DNA of 64,000 bases. Source: UBA6182 sp964479585. Its GTDB lineage: Bacteria > Bacillota_I > Bacilli_A > Erysipelotrichales > Erysipelotrichaceae. The stretch lies in the NCBI GenBank assembly GCA_964479585.1, contig CAYZMP010000004.1, positions 1 through 64,000 of the forward strand. Direction: 5' to 3'. This document shows positions 61,285 to 64,000 of this stretch, in pieces. Position 1 is the first letter of the stretch. Each line of letters starts with the position of its first letter. The notes under the pieces were generated by a model. That model did no database searches. It had not been told where the DNA came from and worked only from the letters and a program-made list of their open reading frames with translations. Both the position numbers and the translations under genes were made by a program.

Positions 61285-62833
61285 CAATTTTCTCCTTCGT
61301 AAACTTATTAGCTAATATCGTTAACCCCATTGCTATTAGCATTGAAACAATCATACTAGCTGCAAATCCAAAAGGACTATTTGATAAACCTGGCGCTACT
61401 AAGGAAGGTACATATGCCGTTCCATACACACCCAACACACCTACAAGTAAACCACCGATTGCTGAAGCAAAAACAGCTGCTCCCATAACAAACTTATTAG
61501 AGAACATAAACGGATATGCAGCCTCTACAAATGTACCAAACCCAATATTAATTAAAAATCCTGGTACAGCAAGTGAGCGATTTTCTTTTCTTCTTGGAGC
61601 CACAATATTCGCTAATGTTATTCCTGCCGAAACCATAACCAACCCAACCATGTCAACAGCTCCTAAAAAGCTCATTCCAGTTGTTTCCATTTCAAGAAGT
61701 ACAATTGGTAATATGGCAGCATGATACACACCACCCATGATTGCAGGCCAAATCAATGCTCCAGCAACCAAACCTGCAAGCGCAGGACTTAGATTAAGTG
61801 CACTTTCAATTAAGTTACGAATTCCATCTCCAGCCATCAACGCTATTGGAGCAATTAAGAAATAAACAACCAAACCCGCAAACAAACCAGATAAACCACC
61901 AGCAATTATGTTTGCTGTTGTTCCAGGGATTTTCCATTCAAATGCTTTTTTAATCATAAAGGAAGCAAGAATACCTGCCAAGATACCACCGAGTATACCA
62001 CCAATGATTCCTCCATTAACCGATAAAGCACCTGCAATAATACCAGCAACAATCCCAGTTTCATCCAATCCAGATACTTGCTTTGCTGCAATTGCCGCAA
62101 CAACAACAGGCAATACAGAAATTAGCGCTGAGAAAATATCACCAAACATATCCAGTGCAGGAATCTTACTTATCGCCAACACCAATGCCATAGCGATAAA
62201 ACCAGGCAATGAAGCTAACATAATCCCACGAACACTAATACGATCTTTTAGACTACCCTTATCTTCAACTCCTGATTGAGTTGAACCAATGATTGGTTTA
62301 TACTTCAAACCAAACTCTTTGCTCAATGTAGTAATTGCTGAAATAGCACGAGTTCTGTTTGTTGTACCTGTAGTACCTGATACAGCCAATACTTTTGCTC
62401 CTGTTGATTGAATATTGGCCATAGATGTTCCGCCAGTACCAACAATTGGTACACCTTTTTCTGCTGCTGCTGAAAAACTTGCTTTATTTGTTTTTTTAGG
62501 ATCTGCACTCATTACTACAATTCCATCATAACTACCTTGTAAAATGTCTTTCGCTAGCTTTTTATCTTCTTCAATAGCCATTTCATTTACTTTGTTTAAT
62601 AGCTCTAAATCAGAAACAACAATTTCATTGTCACTGTACGAATACAATCGAGCTTCAGTATTCTCTTTAATATTATCCATGGATACTGTAGCACCAACAA
62701 ATACAATACTACCAACTTCAATACCTGCTGAACTTGCCTGAGTAATTATTTCTCCCAGTAATTTTTTTGGCTCTTTCCCGCCTGAGTTAAATAAATTACC
62801 ACCAGAACTACCAATAATAGCAATTCTCTTCAT
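61277..62833 (-). CDS. Fructose-EIIC-like membrane protein with N-terminal soluble domain
   Basis: A 518-residue fusion. The N-terminal 190 residues are soluble and look Rossmann-like (MKRIAIIGSSGGNLF, VGATVSMDNI, DGIVVMSADP, GVPIVGTGGTSMANI, VSGTTGTTNRTRAIS). From about residue 200 there are about ten membrane segments resembling fructose-type PTS EIIC: GGIIGGILGGILAG, AGGLSGLFAGLVVYFLIAPIA and a late EAAYPFMFSN matching the EAALPYAF loop. No EIIA or EIIB gene is nearby and the N-terminal domain has no Cys suited to EIIB. It may be a transporter with a built-in enzyme or sensor. The start at 62833 has AAAGGAG before it; the operon promoter lies just upstream. Confidence 0.75.
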   Translation of the reverse strand: MKRIAIIGSSGGNLFNSGGKEPKKLLGEIITQASSAGIEVGSIVFVGATVSMDNIKENTEARLYSYSDNEIVVSDLELLNKVNEMAIEEDKKLAKDILQGSYDGIVVMSADPKKTNKASFSAAAEKGVPIVGTGGTSMANIQSTGAKVLAVSGTTGTTNRTRAISAITTLSKEFGLKYKPIIGSTQSGVEDKGSLKDRISVRGIMLASLPGFIAMALVLAISKIPALDMFGDIFSALISVLPVVVAAIAAKQVSGLDETGIVAGIIAGALSVNGGIIGGILGGILAGILASFMIKKAFEWKIPGTTANIIAGGLSGLFAGLVVYFLIAPIALMAGDGIRNLIESALNLSPALAGLVAGALIWPAIMGGVYHAAILPIVLLEMETTGMSFLGAVDMVGLVMVSAGITLANIVAPRRKENRSLAVPGFLINIGFGTFVEAAYPFMFSNKFVMGAAVFASAIGGLLVGVLGVYGTAYVPSLVAPGLSNSPFGFAASMIVSMLIAMGLTILANKFTKEKIDD

Positions 62834-62860
62834 TTTGTTTTCTCCTTTTTTTATTTTTTT

Positions 62861-62930
62861 ATGTGCGCACATGTAACTATATTTTAACACTATGTACGTA
62901 CATGTCAAGTACTTTATGTAAACGCTTCCC
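62861..62930 (-). promoter_or_regulatory. Promoter with twin palindromic operators and cre-like box
   Basis: On the minus strand a perfect -35 TTGACA (62908-62903) and TAAAAT (62886-62881) are 16 bases apart. Two perfect 12-base palindromes, ATGTACGTACAT (62892-62903) and ATGTGCGCACAT (62861-62872), have centres 31 bases apart, about three helical turns, one over the -35 and spacer and one past the start. A cre-like box TGTAAACGCTTCCC (62917-62930, 12 of 14) lies upstream. They are prime candidates for the divergent GntR regulator. Confidence 0.78.
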
Positions 62931-62989
62931 TAAATAGTTTAGCAAGAAATTACATAAACTTAATGATATAATAAGTTCAGGGTGAAAAT

Positions 62990-63706
62990 ATGAATGAGAA
63001 AATATTTCTACATGATCAAATATACAACGATTTAAAGCAAAAGATTGCGGATAAACATTATCCTGAAAACTCACTACTTCCAAAAGAAGTGGATTTTTGT
63101 GACATCTACCAAGTAAGTAGACATACGATTCGTAAAGCCATGGATCGTTTAAATAACGAAGGTTTTATAAGAAAAGTAAAAGGTACTGGAACATTTGTTA
63201 ATGAAGTTAAAGCAGATTATTCATTGTCAAACATGGCTAGCTTTAGTGAGATTCTTACTAACCAATCAGGAGACCCAAATAGCATTGTCCTTTCTGCTAA
63301 ACTTATGGAGGTAGATGATTTTTATTGTAACAAATTGAATCTTCAAACAGAATCCAAAATATATGTTATCGAACGTTTAAGAAGAAATGGCGATGTTAAT
63401 CTTTGTTATGAAAAAACCTATGTCAATCCAAACTATTGTCCAAAGATAGACATGTATGTTTCTCCAAACACCTCACTTTATGATTTGTATGAAAACAGAT
63501 ACTCTCTACAACTAAAAGAGGGATACTACCAATTAGAAGCAACCAATGCTACAAAAAAGATATCCAACTTATTGGATATCCCTATCAACTCTTCTGTATT
63601 ATTCATGAGAGCATTGATTAAGTTAATCGACAATAGTCCCTTATACTATGTGGAAGCACATTATGTTGGTTCTAGATATGTATTTTCAACAAATTTGAAG
63701 CGATGA
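62990..63706 (+). CDS. GntR family regulator, HutC/UTRA type
   Basis: A 238-residue regulator: GntR HTH (about residues 5-70, CDIYQVSRHTIRKAMDRLNNEGFI) and UTRA effector domain (about 85-230). It is divergent from the EIIC-like/TIM-barrel operon and should repress it through the twin palindromes. TATAAT at 62967-62972 is its -10, without a strong -35; AGGGTG is the ribosome binding site. The UTRA domain suggests that a sugar phosphate relieves repression. Confidence 0.92.
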   Translation: MNEKIFLHDQIYNDLKQKIADKHYPENSLLPKEVDFCDIYQVSRHTIRKAMDRLNNEGFIRKVKGTGTFVNEVKADYSLSNMASFSEILTNQSGDPNSIVLSAKLMEVDDFYCNKLNLQTESKIYVIERLRRNGDVNLCYEKTYVNPNYCPKIDMYVSPNTSLYDLYENRYSLQLKEGYYQLEATNATKKISNLLDIPINSSVLFMRALIKLIDNSPLYYVEAHYVGSRYVFSTNLKR

Positions 63707-63766
63707 AAGTTCATAATTGGCACTTGTACAATTATTAAAAAAATGCCAAAGTGAAATGAAAAAATA

Positions 63767-64000
63767 TTATTTCAAACTTATTGTCTTTTCCCTTATTAAT
63801 CTCTCCAATAACTCATTTAATCTATCAATTGCATTAAAAGCTAACAAAATCTCATGCTCAAACTGCTTAAAACACTGTTTAAAATCAATTATTGGAACAT
63901 CTACTCTTATAGCTAAAGAGTTCCCTGTAATAACAAAATACATGTCAGTATCTAAACATTTGTTAAGGGCTTTTTGATTAATTAAGTCATTTTTTGTATA
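63767..64000 (-). CDS. Partial hypothetical protein, runs off the right edge
   Basis: The minus strand is open from the window edge to a TAA at 63767, 77 residues, with well-spread codon use. The fragment has a beta-like middle (FVITGNSLAIRVDVPIIDF) and a helical, charged C-terminus (FEHEILLAFNAIDRLNELLE). I do not recognise the family. It converges with the GntR gene. The plus-strand frame over the same bases is basic, Cys/Leu-rich and looks like its shadow. Confidence 0.6.
   Translation of the reverse strand, partial: YTKNDLINQKALNKCLDTDMYFVITGNSLAIRVDVPIIDFKQCFKQFEHEILLAFNAIDRLNELLERLIREKTISLK

Noticed and set aside
63717..63977. 86-codon plus-strand frame after the GntR gene
   Set aside because: Its antisense frame runs open off the edge and has the better protein character; this one has a poor start and is likely its shadow.

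Overview
The window is AT-rich and chromosomal in character. Everything points to a Gram-positive-type (Bacillota or closely related) sugar and nucleoside fermenter: three PTS-type transport loci, lipoproteins with low-complexity Gly/Asp/Asn linkers after the lipobox, GGAGG-type ribosome binding sites, sigma-A-like promoters and several cre-like (CcpA) boxes. TGG codes Trp and TGA is used only as stop. I cannot fix the genus; lineages such as Erysipelotrichia, Haloplasmatales or Izemoplasmatales would fit. I found no rRNA, tRNA, prophage, insertion sequence or CRISPR array. Almost all of the window is transport and catabolism in long, tightly spaced operons, most on the minus strand.

Layout. 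(1) 291-7080: a galactitol-type PTS operon on the minus strand (EIIA, EIIB, EIIC, PfkB sugar-phosphate kinase, class II aldolase, small membrane protein, histidine phosphatase, PRD/EII-type regulator), with a second class II aldolase divergent and a double-domain class II aldolase facing it (7332-9333). (2) 9499-13708: SbcD-SbcC nuclease. (3) 13991-16001: HTH-PfkB kinase plus PsuG, a pseudouridine catabolic pair with a palindromic operator on its promoter. (4) 16024-27573: one long LacI-controlled nucleoside operon (LacI, second PsuG, DeoD, BMP-type binding lipoprotein, ABC ATPase, two permeases, MFS transporter, two nucleoside hydrolases, ribokinase). (5) 27831-29105: M20 amidohydrolase. (6) 29460-37053: a mannosyl-glycoside locus (fructose-type EIIA, EIIB and EIIC, GH38 alpha-mannosidase, a fragment of a transaldolase-like gene, ManA) with an RpiR regulator and an intact fructose-6-phosphate-aldolase-like gene. 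(7) 37071-44262: an ABC importer of the 'iron-type' fold that looks more like a sugar-phosphate importer, with MgtC and a YesM/YesN-type two-component system. (8) 44657-52918: GntR regulator, two ADP-ribosylglycohydrolase-family proteins, PfkB kinase and a complete second BMP-type ABC importer. (9) 53262-54452: ornithine aminotransferase. (10) 54786-60244: glycerol kinase, GlpA-like dehydrogenase, FAD/NAD oxidoreductase and DUF1667 protein, plus a DeoR/GlpR regulator. (11) 60448-63706: an unfamiliar pair, a protein with an N-terminal soluble domain fused to a fructose-EIIC-like membrane domain and a TIM-barrel protein, under a divergent GntR/HutC regulator with twin palindromic operators. (12) a partial unknown gene runs off the right edge.

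How they work together: many modules import a glycosylated or phosphorylated compound, split it and phosphorylate or cleave the sugar so that it enters glycolysis or the pentose phosphate route. The two most promising undescribed systems are (8), which couples ADP-ribosylglycohydrolase-like enzymes to a nucleoside-type importer and sugar kinase, and (11), whose substrate I cannot name. A recurring detail is a perfect or near-perfect hairpin between the first, presumably abundant, product of an operon and the next gene.
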